Below, in pieces: positions 1-8,627 of a DNA stretch of 64,000 nt. Numbering within the stretch: position 1 is the stretch's first letter; each line of letters opens with the position of its first letter. The DNA is from Variovorax gossypii (GTDB lineage Bacteria > Pseudomonadota > Gammaproteobacteria > Burkholderiales > Burkholderiaceae_C). The notes under the pieces were generated by a model that was given only the letters and a program-made list of their open reading frames with translations, had not been told where the DNA came from and searched no databases. The stretch is from the NCBI RefSeq assembly GCF_003965815.1, contig NZ_RXOE01000010.1:124001-188000 (forward strand). Reading direction: 5' to 3'. A program made the position numbers and the translations under genes.

Positions 1-1
1 C

Positions 2-1429
2 CGTGCGCTCGCCACCGCCCTGCGGCGCCGCGAGCTCTCGTGCCGCGAACTGATGCAGGCCTGCCTCGCGCAGATCGAGCGTTTCAACCCGACCGTCAAC
101 GCACTGGTCTCGCTGCAGCCCACGGCACAGCTGCTGCAGCAGGCCAACGCCTGCGATGCGCGCCTCGCTCGCGGAGAAGCGGTGGGAAGGCTGCACGGCT
201 TTCCGATGGCGCCCAAGGACTTCGTCGCCACCGCCGGCATGCCCACCACCATGGGCAGCCCGGTGTTCGCGAAGCAGGTCACGACACACGACGCGATCAT
301 GGTCGAGCGCCTGCGTCGCGCCGGCGCCATCTTCGTCGGCCGCAGCAACACGCCGGAATTCGGCCTCGGCTCGCACACCTACAACACGGTGTTCGGCACC
401 ACGCGCAACGCGTGGAGCATGGATCACGCGGCCGGCGGCAGCAGCGGCGGCGCCGCGGTGGCGCTCGCGCTGCACATGCTGCCCGTGGCCGACGGCAGCG
501 ACATGATGGGCTCGCTGCGCAACCCCGCCGCATGGAACAACGTCTACGGCCTGCGCCCTTCGCTGGGCCGCGTGCCGACCGGGCCGGGGCCGGAGCTCTT
601 CTTCCAGCAACTGGGCTGCGAAGGGCCGATGGGCCGCACGCCGGAGGACGTGGCATGGCTGCTGTCGGTGCAGGCCGGCCACGACGAGCGCTCGCCGCTG
701 AGCCTCGCGGGCGACGGCGAAGTCTTCGCCCAACCGCTCGACGCCGAGCTGCGCGGCCGGCGCATCGGATGGTTGGGCGACCTCGGCGGCCACCTGCCGA
801 TGGGGCCGGGCGTGATGGCGCTGTGCGAATCGGCGCTGCGGCACTTCGACACGCTGGGCTGCAGCGTCGAGGCCGCCGTGCCCGCCTTCGACTTCGACGC
901 GCTGTGGACCGCATGGCTTCGCCTGCGCGGCTTCATCGTCGCGGGCGCACTGCGCGGCCTGCATGCCGACCCCATCACGCGCACGCAGCTCAAGCCCGAA
1001 GCCTGCTGGGAAGTGGAACAGGGCGAGCGCCTGAGCGCGGCGATGCTGCACGAAGCCGCCGTCACGCGCACGCAGTGGCATGGCGCGCTGCTGAAGCTCT
1101 TCGAGCGCTTCGACTTCCTGGTGCTGCCGGCCGCGCAGGTGTTTCCGCTTTCCGCCGACGAACACTGGCCGCGCGAAGTGGGTGGCCGCGCGATGGACAC
1201 CTACCACCGCTGGATGGAAGTGACCATCGGTCCCACGCTCGCCGGCCTGCCTGCGATGGCGATCCCGGCCGGCTTCTCGCAGGAGGCCGGCACGCGCAGC
1301 CTGCCGATGGGGCTGCAACTCATCGGCAGGCCCGGAGCCGACCTGGAGGTGCTGCGCATGGCGCACGGCTGGCACCAGGCCACGCCCTTCGCGGGTATGC
1401 GGCCACCGCTGCTGCAGCACGCGCACTGA
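2..1429 (+). CDS. Amidase-signature family amidase, 5' end cut by window
   Basis: Amidase-signature hydrolases cleave carboxamides to acid plus ammonia with a Ser-cisSer-Lys triad. The reading frame is open from base 2, so the true start lies upstream. Counting from the first internal ATG at 53, the triad lysine is K55 (codon 215-217), the Gly-Gly-Ser-Ser-Gly-Gly motif covers residues 128-133, and the nucleophile is S154 (codon 512-514). The family loop before the nucleophile is normally Asp-Thr/Ile-Gly-Gly-Ser; here it reads Asp-Met-Met-Gly-Ser, so the oxyanion loop is altered. It stands 40 bases upstream of a Bug binding protein and the ABC importer genes, all on the same strand, suggesting that it hydrolyses an imported amide. 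Substrate is unknown. It could equally be a GatA-like paralogue, but no gatB or gatC is nearby. Confidence 0.9.
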   Translation, partial: RALATALRRRELSCRELMQACLAQIERFNPTVNALVSLQPTAQLLQQANACDARLARGEAVGRLHGFPMAPKDFVATAGMPTTMGSPVFAKQVTTHDAIMVERLRRAGAIFVGRSNTPEFGLGSHTYNTVFGTTRNAWSMDHAAGGSSGGAAVALALHMLPVADGSDMMGSLRNPAAWNNVYGLRPSLGRVPTGPGPELFFQQLGCEGPMGRTPEDVAWLLSVQAGHDERSPLSLAGDGEVFAQPLDAELRGRRIGWLGDLGGHLPMGPGVMALCESALRHFDTLGCSVEAAVPAFDFDALWTAWLRLRGFIVAGALRGLHADPITRTQLKPEACWEVEQGERLSAAMLHEAAVTRTQWHGALLKLFERFDFLVLPAAQVFPLSADEHWPREVGGRAMDTYHRWMEVTIGPTLAGLPAMAIPAGFSQEAGTRSLPMGLQLIGRPGADLEVLRMAHGWHQATPFAGMRPPLLQHAH

Positions 1430-1469
1430 GTTCCGGAACCCGACAACAAACAACACGAGGAGACAACCC

Positions 1470-2453
1470 ATGCGCAGACGTTCACTGATCGGCGCCGGCC
1501 TTGCCGCCGGCCTCTCCACCCTGACCGGGCTCGCCGCGGCCCAGGGCCCGGCGGGCAAGACCCTGAGCCTGATCGTTCCCTACCCCGCCGGCGGTGGCTC
1601 CGACATCAATGCGCGGCTGGCCGCCCCCGAGTTCTCGCGGCTGCTGGGCCAGACCGCCATCGTCGACAACGTGCCCGGCGCCAGCGGATCGCTGGGCGTG
1701 ATGAAGGCAGCCAACGCGCCCGCCGACGGCTCGGTGCTGCTGCTGGGCTCGCCGATGGAGCTGATGCTCACGCCGCTCACGCTCGCCAGCGCGCGCTACA
1801 AGGCGGAGGACTTCCGGCCCATCGGCGTGATGGCCGTCACCTCGATGGTTCTGCTGGCGCGCAAGGACCTCGGCGTGGGCAGCGTCGACGAACTGGTCGC
1901 GATGCTGCGCCGCCCCGACGCGAAGGAGCTGAGCTACGGCAGCATCGGCCCCGGCTCGCTCTACCACCTGCTGGGCGAGCGATTCACGCAGCAGACGGGC
2001 ACGAAGATGCTGCACGTGCCCTACAAGGGCATGGCGCCGGTGGTCAACGACCTGCTGGGCGGGCAGATCGACCTGGTGTTCATGCCGCTGGCCGGCAACG
2101 TGCCCGACCTGCTCGACGCCGGCAAGGTCAAGGCGCTGGGCCTCGCGGCCAATGCGCCGCACGAGCGCTTCACGGCCATTCCGCTGATGCGCAACAGCAA
2201 GGGGCTGGAGGACTTCGTCTACAGCCTGTGGTCGGGCGTGCAGGTGTCGCAGCGCGTGCCCGAGGAAACGCAGCAGCGGCTGCACGCGGCCTTCAACCAG
2301 ATGATGCAGAAGCCGGAGATCCGCCGCGGCATCGAACTCGGCGGCAGCAAGGTGCCGCCCGAGCAGCCGCTGGCCGAGCTGCGCCGCGCCTACCAGGCCG
2401 ACGTGGAGCGCTATCGGGCGATCGCGAAGTCGGTGAACCTGCGGCCCGAGTGA
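1470..2453 (+). CDS. Bug/TctC-family periplasmic solute-binding protein
   Basis: This is a 327-residue extracytoplasmic binding protein of the Bug (TctC) family, whose members bind carboxylates and related small molecules. An N-terminal export signal with three arginines (residues 2-4) and a hydrophobic core ends near Ala-Ala-Gln at about residue 25. The family hallmark after the signal, Val-Pro-Tyr-Pro-Ala-Gly-Gly-Gly-Ser-Asp, is intact. A GAGGAG ribosome site precedes the ATG. The family usually works with TctA and TctB membrane proteins; neither is in the window, so this is an orphan receptor. Its position between the amidase and the ABC importer suggests a related ligand. The arginine-rich signal could be Sec or Tat; sequence alone does not decide. 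Confidence 0.92.
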   Translation: MRRRSLIGAGLAAGLSTLTGLAAAQGPAGKTLSLIVPYPAGGGSDINARLAAPEFSRLLGQTAIVDNVPGASGSLGVMKAANAPADGSVLLLGSPMELMLTPLTLASARYKAEDFRPIGVMAVTSMVLLARKDLGVGSVDELVAMLRRPDAKELSYGSIGPGSLYHLLGERFTQQTGTKMLHVPYKGMAPVVNDLLGGQIDLVFMPLAGNVPDLLDAGKVKALGLAANAPHERFTAIPLMRNSKGLEDFVYSLWSGVQVSQRVPEETQQRLHAAFNQMMQKPEIRRGIELGGSKVPPEQPLAELRRAYQADVERYRAIAKSVNLRPE

Positions 2454-2569
2454 GGCACGCAGGGCACCCCACGCCTTTTGCCAGTTTTCGATAACGCCGC
2501 CGGCGCGCGCGGAGAGACGATGCGGCCCAGCCTACCGTCAATCCTCCACACGCCAAGGAGCACCCCACC

Positions 2570-3880
2570 ATGACCGCCGACTCTTTCCGCGAAGCCTCCG
2601 GCGCGCTCACGCGCCGCCAACTCGTCATCGGCGGCGGCGCGGCCGCGCTGGCCGGCGTGCCCGTGCTGGCCAATGCGCAGTCGAAGACCATCAAGATCGG
2701 CTACCTCACCACGCTGTCGGGCGTGCGCGCCAATTTCGGCGAGGCCGATCCGTGGAGCCTGGAGCGCGTGCGCGCCGCGCTGAAGGACGGGCTCAACATC
2801 GGCGGCACCAACTACAAGGTCGAGATCGTGGTTCGCGACACCCAGTCGGACGCCAACCGCGGCGCCACCATGTCGAGCGAGCTGCTGCTGCGCGAGAAGG
2901 TCGACCTGCTGCTGGTGCAGGACAGCGACGCCGCGCTGGCCGCCGGCCAACTCTGCGACGTCAACGGCGTGCCGATGGTCTCCACCATGGGTCCGTGGCA
3001 GGCCATCACCTTCGGGCGCGGCTCCACGCCGCAGAAGGGCTTTCCGTTCTCGTTCCACTTCTTCTGGGGTGCCGACGACGTGCTGAAGAACTTCTTCGGC
3101 ATGTGGGAGCCGCTGAAGGTGGAACGCACGCTGGGCACTCTCTACATCGACAACGGCCCGGGTCACGCCTTCGCCGATCCGGCCACTGGCATCCCCAACG
3201 GCGCGAAGCAGCGCGGCTACAAGGAGACCAACGGCGGCTTCTTCAAGATCGCGACCGACGACTTCAGCAACCAGGTCTCCAGTTTCAAGGCGGCGCGCGC
3301 GAACATCGTCTCGGGCTTCGCCTATGCGAACCACTTCGCCACCTTCTGGAAGCAAGCTCAGCAGGCGGGCTACCGGCCCGAGGTGGTGACGATGGCCGCG
3401 GCCTTCCTGTTCCCGAGCGCGGTGGAGTCGCTGGGCGCGGCGGGCAACGGCATGTCGACCGAGATCTGGTGGACACCCAGCTTCCCGTTCAAGTCGTCGC
3501 TCACAGGCCAGAGCGCCAAGGCGCTGGCGGCCGACTGGGAAAGCAGCACCGGCAAGCAGTGGACGCAGCCCATCGGCTACGGCCACGCGCTGTTCGAAGT
3601 GGGCATCGCGGCGCTGAAGAACGCAAGCAACCCGAAGGACAAGAAGGCGGTGCGCGACGCGCTGGCCAACCTGCAGCTCGACTCGATCGTCGGACGCATC
3701 GACTTCAAGGGCAGCCCGATCAAAAGCGTGGCCGTCACGCCGATGGTGGCGGGCCAGTGGCGCAAGACGAAGGCCGGCGCCAAGTTTCCGTACGAGCTGG
3801 TCATCACGCACAACAGCACGGCGACGCAGATCCCGGTGGAAGACGAGCTGAAGCTGCTGTCGCAGCTCAAGTCCGCCTGA
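2570..3880 (+). CDS. Branched-chain-type ABC transporter substrate-binding protein
   Basis: This 436-residue protein is a type I periplasmic binding protein of the LivK/UrtA/AmiC superfamily, and it supplies ligand to the permeases encoded downstream. The N-terminus carries a Tat-like Thr-Arg-Arg-Gln-Leu stretch (residues 14-18), then a hydrophobic segment ending in Ala-Asn-Ala-Gln near residue 36. The mature part opens with the typical Ile-Lys-Ile-Gly-Tyr-Leu-Thr-Thr-Leu-Ser-Gly strand and loop. The next gene starts 18 bases downstream, consistent with one transcript. The ligand is not predictable from sequence; an amide or amino-acid-like compound fits the amidase upstream and the amidohydrolase downstream. 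Confidence 0.92.
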   Translation: MTADSFREASGALTRRQLVIGGGAAALAGVPVLANAQSKTIKIGYLTTLSGVRANFGEADPWSLERVRAALKDGLNIGGTNYKVEIVVRDTQSDANRGATMSSELLLREKVDLLLVQDSDAALAAGQLCDVNGVPMVSTMGPWQAITFGRGSTPQKGFPFSFHFFWGADDVLKNFFGMWEPLKVERTLGTLYIDNGPGHAFADPATGIPNGAKQRGYKETNGGFFKIATDDFSNQVSSFKAARANIVSGFAYANHFATFWKQAQQAGYRPEVVTMAAAFLFPSAVESLGAAGNGMSTEIWWTPSFPFKSSLTGQSAKALAADWESSTGKQWTQPIGYGHALFEVGIAALKNASNPKDKKAVRDALANLQLDSIVGRIDFKGSPIKSVAVTPMVAGQWRKTKAGAKFPYELVITHNSTATQIPVEDELKLLSQLKSA

Positions 3881-3897
3881 GCCTCCAACACACCCGC

Positions 3898-4656
3898 ATG
3901 ACCGGCTGCCTCGTCATCGAAGGCCTGTGCAAGCGCTACGGCGAGATCGTCGTGGCCGACGGGGTCTCGCTCTCGCTCGCGCGCGGCGAGTGCCTGGGCG
4001 TGGTCGGGCCCAACGGCGCGGGCAAGAGTTCGCTTTTCAACCTGATCACCGGCGTGGCCGTGCCCAATGCCGGCAGCATCAAGCTCGAAGGCCGTGAACT
4101 GGTGGGCTTGCGCGCCGACGTGCGCGCGCGGCTGGGCGTTGCGCGCGCCTTCCAGATCCCGCAGCCCTTCGCGCACCTGAGCGCCTACGAGAACGCACTG
4201 GCGGCCGCGAGCTTCGCAGCGCGGCTGCCGCGCGCGCAGGCCGAACGCGAGGCCTGGGCGGTGCTGGAGCGCACCGGGCTGGCCGATCGTGCCGACACGC
4301 CTGCCGGCCGCCTGCCGCTGCTGGACCGCAAGCGGCTGGAGCTGGCCAAGGGCCTCGCGGCGCGGCCGCACCTGCTGCTGCTCGACGAGATCGCCGGAGG
4401 CCTGACCGAAGCCGAAGTGCAGGTGCTGGTGGCGCTCGTGCTGGAGCTCAAGAAGGACGTGGCGATGATCTGGATCGAGCACATCGCGCAGGCGCTGATG
4501 GCGGCGGCCGACCGCATCATGGTGCTGAACTTCGGCCGCAAGCTGCTGGAGGACGCGCCCGCCGCCGCGATGGACAGCCGCGAGGTGCGCGAGATCTACA
4601 TGGGCGTGGGAGAAGAAGCCACGGAAACCCTGGAGGCCGGTCATGCCACTGCTTGA
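3898..4656 (+). CDS. ABC transporter ATP-binding protein, LivG type
   Basis: This is one of the two ATPases of the branched-chain-type importer (252 residues). Walker A is residues 37-44 (Gly-Pro-Asn-Gly-Ala-Gly-Lys-Ser). Walker B is the Leu-Leu-Leu-Leu-Asp-Glu stretch about two thirds along. The signature loop is of the LivG subtype, Leu-Leu-Asp-Arg-Lys-Arg-Leu-Glu-Leu-Ala, rather than Leu-Ser-Gly-Gly-Gln. I chose the ATG at 3898 because homology begins immediately after it; the frame stays open upstream through the binding-protein gene, but that part is a shadow. The last 14 bases overlap the next ATPase gene, implying translational coupling. Confidence 0.93.
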   Translation: MTGCLVIEGLCKRYGEIVVADGVSLSLARGECLGVVGPNGAGKSSLFNLITGVAVPNAGSIKLEGRELVGLRADVRARLGVARAFQIPQPFAHLSAYENALAAASFAARLPRAQAEREAWAVLERTGLADRADTPAGRLPLLDRKRLELAKGLAARPHLLLLDEIAGGLTEAEVQVLVALVLELKKDVAMIWIEHIAQALMAAADRIMVLNFGRKLLEDAPAAAMDSREVREIYMGVGEEATETLEAGHATA

Positions 4657-5344
4657 GGTGCGCGAGCTGTGCAGCCACTACGGCGACCTGCAGGCGCTGT
4701 TCGACCTGTCGCTCGACGTGGGCGAAGGCGAGGCCACCGCGCTGATCGGCGCCAACGGGGCGGGCAAGTCGACGCTGATCCGCGCCATCGCGGGACTGGG
4801 CCGTCGCAGCCGGGGCGCAATCCGCTTTGACGGGCAGGCCATCGAGGCCGAGCCGGCCGAGCGCATCGCGCACCGCGGCATCGCGCTGGTGCCCGAGGGG
4901 CGCATGCTGTTTCCCTCGCTCACCGTGGAGGAAAACCTGCGCATGGGTGCGCTGAGCCAGCGGCCCGGCCACTGGTCGCTGACGACGGTGTATGCGCTGT
5001 TCCCGATCCTGCGCGAGTTCCGCCACCGGCCGGCCACGCAACTGTCGGGCGGCCAGCAGCAGATGGTGAGCATCGGCCGCGCGCTCATGGCCAATCCGCG
5101 CCTCATGCTGTGCGACGAGATCTCGCTGGGCCTGGCGCCGGTGGTGATCGAGCAGATCTACCGCGCGTTCGTCGACATCCGCGCGCAGGGCACGGCATTG
5201 CTGATCGTGGAGCAGGACGTGACCCGCGCCTGCCGCATCGCGCAGCGCGTGTACTGCCTGCTCAAGGGGCGCGTGACGCTGGCGGGGCGCGCGAGCGACT
5301 TCAGCGCGCAGCAAATAGCCAACGCGTACTTCGGAAGCACATGA
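4643..5344 (+). CDS. ABC transporter ATP-binding protein, LivF type
   Basis: This is the second ATPase of the importer (233 residues). It has Walker A Gly-Ala-Asn-Gly-Ala-Gly-Lys-Ser-Thr near residue 36, a canonical Leu-Ser-Gly-Gly-Gln-Gln-Gln signature near residue 135 and Walker B ending Leu-Cys-Asp-Glu. It pairs with the LivG-type subunit that overlaps its start by 14 bases. A dispersed repeat copy separates it from the permease genes, so the operon is interrupted by 185 noncoding bases. Confidence 0.93.
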   Translation: MPLLEVRELCSHYGDLQALFDLSLDVGEGEATALIGANGAGKSTLIRAIAGLGRRSRGAIRFDGQAIEAEPAERIAHRGIALVPEGRMLFPSLTVEENLRMGALSQRPGHWSLTTVYALFPILREFRHRPATQLSGGQQQMVSIGRALMANPRLMLCDEISLGLAPVVIEQIYRAFVDIRAQGTALLIVEQDVTRACRIAQRVYCLLKGRVTLAGRASDFSAQQIANAYFGST

Positions 5345-5349
5345 AGTTC

Positions 5350-5440
5350 TCCCCCAGGCTCCCCTCGCTTCGCGAGGTCCGCCAACCCCCTCGCCGGGGG
5401 CGCACCCGGTGGCCCGGCAAAGCCGGCTCCACGGGCGCCC
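5350..5440 (+). repeat. Dispersed hairpin repeat, copy A (diverged)
   Basis: This is the most diverged of four copies of one intergenic repeat (others at 23541, 40481 and 51285). It keeps the opening Cys-rich-looking CCCCCAGGCT block, a CCCCCT-CGCC-GGGGG hairpin and the core GGCCCGGCAAAGCCGG, but its outer arms differ from the other three. It lies inside the importer operon between the LivF-type and LivH-type genes. Its effect on transcription is unknown. Confidence 0.8.
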
Positions 5441-5529
5441 GAGAACGGGCCGGCCATGCGGCCTTTGGATCTTTTGCATCGTCGGCGAGGCGAAGTGTTG
5501 TGGCCGTGGATCACTAAGAAGGGAAATTC

Positions 5530-6396
5530 ATGGCCTGGATCGAAACCATCATCAACGGCGTGCTGCTCGGCGGCCTCTATGCGCTCTTCGGCCTCGGGCT
5601 GGCGCTGGTCTTCGGCGTGATGCGCATGGTCAACCTCGCGCACGGCGAGTTCGTGGTGCTGGCCGCCTACTTCGCTGTGTTCCTGGCGGCGCAGTTTCCG
5701 GGCGTGTCGCCGCTGCTCTTCATCGTGCCGGTGGGGCTGGCGGCCTTCGGCACCGGCTACCTGCTGCAGCGGCTGCTGCTGAACCGCGCCGTCGCCACCG
5801 ACGATCCGCTCACGCCGGTGCTGGTGACCTTCGGCATCGCGGTGGTGCTGCGCAACCTGATGGCAGAGCTCTTCGGCGCCGATCCGCGCGCGCTCGACGG
5901 CGGCGCGCTGGCCACGGCCGGCTTCGAGATCGGCGGGCTGCGCATCGGCTGGTATCCGGTGCTGGTGCTTGTGCTCGCGGTGCTGGCCTTCGGCGCGCTG
6001 CAGTGGCTGCTCCAGCGCTCGCGCTTCGGCCTGATCGTGCGCGCCACCTCCGACCACCGCGAGATCGTGCGCACGATGGGCGTGCGGCCGGCCCACGTGT
6101 ACGGCGTGGTGATGGGGCTGTCGCTGGCCTTCGCGTCGGTGGCGGGGCTGCTGCTCGCGCTGCGCACCTCGTTCACGCCGTTCTCGGGCGTGGAGCGGCT
6201 GCTGGGTGCCTTCGAGGTGGTCATCATCGGCGGCATGGGTTCATTCCGGGGCGCGCTTGCCGGCGGCATCACGCTGGGCGTGGCACAGCTCGCCGGCCAG
6301 CGGCTCGATTCCAATGCGGGCGCGCTGTATGCGCACCTGTTGTTCTTCGTGGTGCTGATGGTGCGTCCCAACGGCATCGCAGGCCCGCGCTCCTGA
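5530..6396 (+). CDS. Branched-chain-type ABC transporter permease, LivH type
   Basis: This 288-residue integral membrane permease of the LivH family is predominantly hydrophobic, with about eight membrane segments. It has the characteristic N-terminal stretch Leu-Gly-Gly-Leu-Tyr-Ala-Leu-Phe-Gly-Leu-Gly-Leu and the Met-Arg-Met-Val-Asn-Leu-Ala-His-Gly-Glu loop. The cytoplasmic coupling region with Gly-Val-Arg-Pro lies near residue 185, and the Gly-Gly-Met-Gly-Ser-Phe-Arg-Gly-Ala motif near residue 237. AAGGGAAATTC precedes the ATG as ribosome site. It forms the translocation path with the LivM-type protein 12 bases downstream. Confidence 0.92.
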   Translation: MAWIETIINGVLLGGLYALFGLGLALVFGVMRMVNLAHGEFVVLAAYFAVFLAAQFPGVSPLLFIVPVGLAAFGTGYLLQRLLLNRAVATDDPLTPVLVTFGIAVVLRNLMAELFGADPRALDGGALATAGFEIGGLRIGWYPVLVLVLAVLAFGALQWLLQRSRFGLIVRATSDHREIVRTMGVRPAHVYGVVMGLSLAFASVAGLLLALRTSFTPFSGVERLLGAFEVVIIGGMGSFRGALAGGITLGVAQLAGQRLDSNAGALYAHLLFFVVLMVRPNGIAGPRS

Positions 6397-6408
6397 TCGG
6401 CGAACTCC

Positions 6409-7464
6409 ATGCGTGACCGCTCTTCTCCCGTTCCCTGGATCTGCTTCGCCATCGCCGCGGCGGCCATCGCCTTCGCGCCCGCGGTGGCCGACGGCGGCAC
6501 GCTGCGCCTTCTGAGCGAAGTGCTCGTCACGCTGGCGATGGCCCAGATGTGGAACCTGCTGGCCGGCTACACGGGGCTGGTGTCGATGGGTCACCAGGCC
6601 TTCGTGGGCATCGGGGCCTACCTGCTGTTCATCGCGTCCGACCGGCTCGGCATCTCGCCCTACTGGATGGTGCCGGTGGCCGGCGCGGGTGCGGCGCTAC
6701 TGGCGGCCGTGGTGGCGCCGCTGATGTTCCGGCTGCGCGATGCCTACTTCTCGATCGGCATGTGGGTGCTGGCCGAGATCGTGCGGCTGCTGGTGGCGAA
6801 GTTTCCGCTCTTCGGCGGCGAATCGGGCGTGCCACTGCAGGCGGTGCGGCTGGTGGAGGCCGAGAGCTTCCAGCAGAACGCGTTCTGGATCTCGGGTGCC
6901 ATCGGTCTGGCGGCCGTGGCCGGGGTCTACCTGCTGATGCGCTCGCCCTTCGGCCTCGGGCTGATGGCGGTGCGCGACAACGAGCTGGCGGCCACCAGCA
7001 TCGGCGTGAACGTGTGGCGCAACCGCTTCATCGCCTTCGTGCTCTCGGGGCTGGGCTTCGGGCTGGCGGGCGCGGCGCACTTCATGGGCACGATGTTCGT
7101 CTCGCCCGACTCGGCCTTCGACATCAACTGGGTGGTGACCGCGATGTTCATCGTCATCATCGGCGGCATCGGGACCATCGAGGGGCCGCTGATCGGCGCG
7201 GTCATCTACTTCGGGCTGCGCGAACTGTTCAACACCTGGTTCGCGATGTCGGGCGGCTGGTACCTGATCGCCATGGGCTGCATCGCGGTGACGGTGATGC
7301 TGCTGGCGCCGCGCGGCCTGTGGGGCCTGGCGCGCGAACGCTGGGGCTGGCGCGGGCTGAGCGTGCAGCGCCATCCGCCGTCGCGCGAGCACACTGCGCA
7401 TTCTTCTGCTTCCGATTTTTCTTCTTCCCTCCCTTCCGAATCCACGCGAGGACGCACCGCATGA
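6409..7464 (+). CDS. Branched-chain-type ABC transporter permease, LivM type
   Basis: This is the second permease of the importer (351 residues). LivM landmarks are visible: Leu-Ala-Gly-Tyr-Thr-Gly-Leu-Val-Ser-Met-Gly-His near residue 47, the Ala-Val-Arg-Asp-Asn-Glu coupling motif near residue 185, and Gly-Gly-Ile-Gly-Thr-Ile-Glu-Gly-Pro near residue 247. The last 30 or so residues are an odd Ser/Thr/Arg-rich tail encoded by a pyrimidine-rich stretch (about 7390-7450) that resembles an intergenic leader. The stop codon overlaps the next start in an ATGA arrangement. The tail may be a recent read-through extension. Confidence 0.9.
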   Translation: MRDRSSPVPWICFAIAAAAIAFAPAVADGGTLRLLSEVLVTLAMAQMWNLLAGYTGLVSMGHQAFVGIGAYLLFIASDRLGISPYWMVPVAGAGAALLAAVVAPLMFRLRDAYFSIGMWVLAEIVRLLVAKFPLFGGESGVPLQAVRLVEAESFQQNAFWISGAIGLAAVAGVYLLMRSPFGLGLMAVRDNELAATSIGVNVWRNRFIAFVLSGLGFGLAGAAHFMGTMFVSPDSAFDINWVVTAMFIVIIGGIGTIEGPLIGAVIYFGLRELFNTWFAMSGGWYLIAMGCIAVTVMLLAPRGLWGLARERWGWRGLSVQRHPPSREHTAHSSASDFSSSLPSESTRGRTA

Positions 7465-8579
7465 AGACCGCCACCACCGCCTTCTTTCACGACGAACGCA
7501 CCTTCTGGCACGTGCCGGGCGGCCTGCATGCGCTGTTCCTGCCCGTGGGCGGCTGGGTGCAGCCCATGGCCGGCAGCGGCATGGCGGAGTCGCCCGACTC
7601 CAAGCGCCGCATCAAGTCGCTGATGGACGTGTCCGGCCTGAGCGCTCGGCTCGACCTGCTGGGCGCACCGATGGCCACCGAGGAAGACCTGCGGCGCGTG
7701 CACCCCGCGAGCTACCTGGAGAAGTTCAAGGCCGCCAGCGACGCCGGCGGCGGCGACCTGGGCGAGGTCGCGCCCTTCGGGCCGGGCAGCTATGAGATCG
7801 CGAAGCTGTCCACCGGGCTGGCCATCGCCGCGATGGACAGCGTGCTGCAGGGCCGCCACCGCAACGCCTTCGCGCTGACGCGCCCGCCAGGCCACCATTG
7901 CCTGCGCGAGCACAGCATGGGCTTCTGCCTGTTCAACAACATCGCGGTGGCCATCGAGACCATGAAGGCACGCCACAAGCTCGGCCGCGTGGCTGTGATC
8001 GACTGGGACGTGCACCACGGCAACGGCACGCAGGCGATCTTCTACGACCGCCCCGACGTGCTGACTCTGTCGCTGCACCAGGAGAACTGCTTTCCGCCCG
8101 GCTACAGCGGCGCGGAAGACCGTGGCGAGGGCGAAGGACTGGGCTTCAACGTCAACATTCCGCTGCAGCCCGGCGGCGGCCACAACGCCTACATGTATGC
8201 CTTCGAGCGCATGGTGACGCCGGTGATCGACCGCTTCAGGCCCGAGTTGATCGTGGTGGCGAGCGGGCTGGACGCCAACGGCGTGGACCCGCTGGCGCGG
8301 ATGCAGCTGCATCCGGAGTCGTTCCGCCAGATGATGCGGCAGGTCAATGCGCTGGCCGCCAAGCATTGCGACGGGCGGGTGGTGGTAGTGCACGAGGGCG
8401 GCTACTCGGAAGCCTGCGTGCCGTTCTGCGGGCTGGCGGTGGTGGAGGAGCTCTCGGGGCACCGCACGGAGGTGCAAGACCCGTTCAGTGAGTTCTTCGG
8501 GCTGCAGCAGCCTTCGGCGCGCTTCGATGCGTTCCAGCGGGGGCTGATCGACGAGATGGCGACGCTGCACGGTATCTGA
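7461..8579 (+). CDS. Histone-deacetylase-fold amidohydrolase (class II HDAC / acetylpolyamine amidohydrolase-like)
   Basis: This is a zinc hydrolase of the arginase/deacetylase fold (372 residues). In bacteria such proteins remove acyl groups from polyamines or other small amides. The catalytic set is complete: the His-His pair H145-H146 in Arg-Pro-Pro-Gly-His-His, zinc ligands D183 and H185 in Asp-Trp-Asp-Val-His-His-Gly-Asn-Gly, D271 as third ligand, and the transition-state tyrosine Y315 in Glu-Gly-Gly-Tyr. Translation is coupled to the LivM-type permease by a 4-base overlap, so it almost certainly acts on something the importer brings in. It resembles class II rather than class I deacetylases. 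The exact acyl substrate cannot be named. Confidence 0.92.
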   Translation: MKTATTAFFHDERTFWHVPGGLHALFLPVGGWVQPMAGSGMAESPDSKRRIKSLMDVSGLSARLDLLGAPMATEEDLRRVHPASYLEKFKAASDAGGGDLGEVAPFGPGSYEIAKLSTGLAIAAMDSVLQGRHRNAFALTRPPGHHCLREHSMGFCLFNNIAVAIETMKARHKLGRVAVIDWDVHHGNGTQAIFYDRPDVLTLSLHQENCFPPGYSGAEDRGEGEGLGFNVNIPLQPGGGHNAYMYAFERMVTPVIDRFRPELIVVASGLDANGVDPLARMQLHPESFRQMMRQVNALAAKHCDGRVVVVHEGGYSEACVPFCGLAVVEELSGHRTEVQDPFSEFFGLQQPSARFDAFQRGLIDEMATLHGI

Positions 8580-8614
8580 ACGCAGCGGCGGCGCGATCGG
8601 CACGCGAATCGCGG

Positions 8615-8620
8615 TCTAAT
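8615..8620 (+). promoter_or_regulatory. -10-like hexamer abutting the start codon
   Basis: TCTAAT matches the sigma-70 -10 consensus at five of six bases and ends 7 bases before the ATG at 8628. Initiation 7 or so bases downstream would put the first transcribed base on the start codon. No good -35 hexamer is present, and no Shine-Dalgarno sequence lies between. This is inference from spacing only. Confidence 0.35.
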
Positions 8621-8627
8621 CGCAGTC

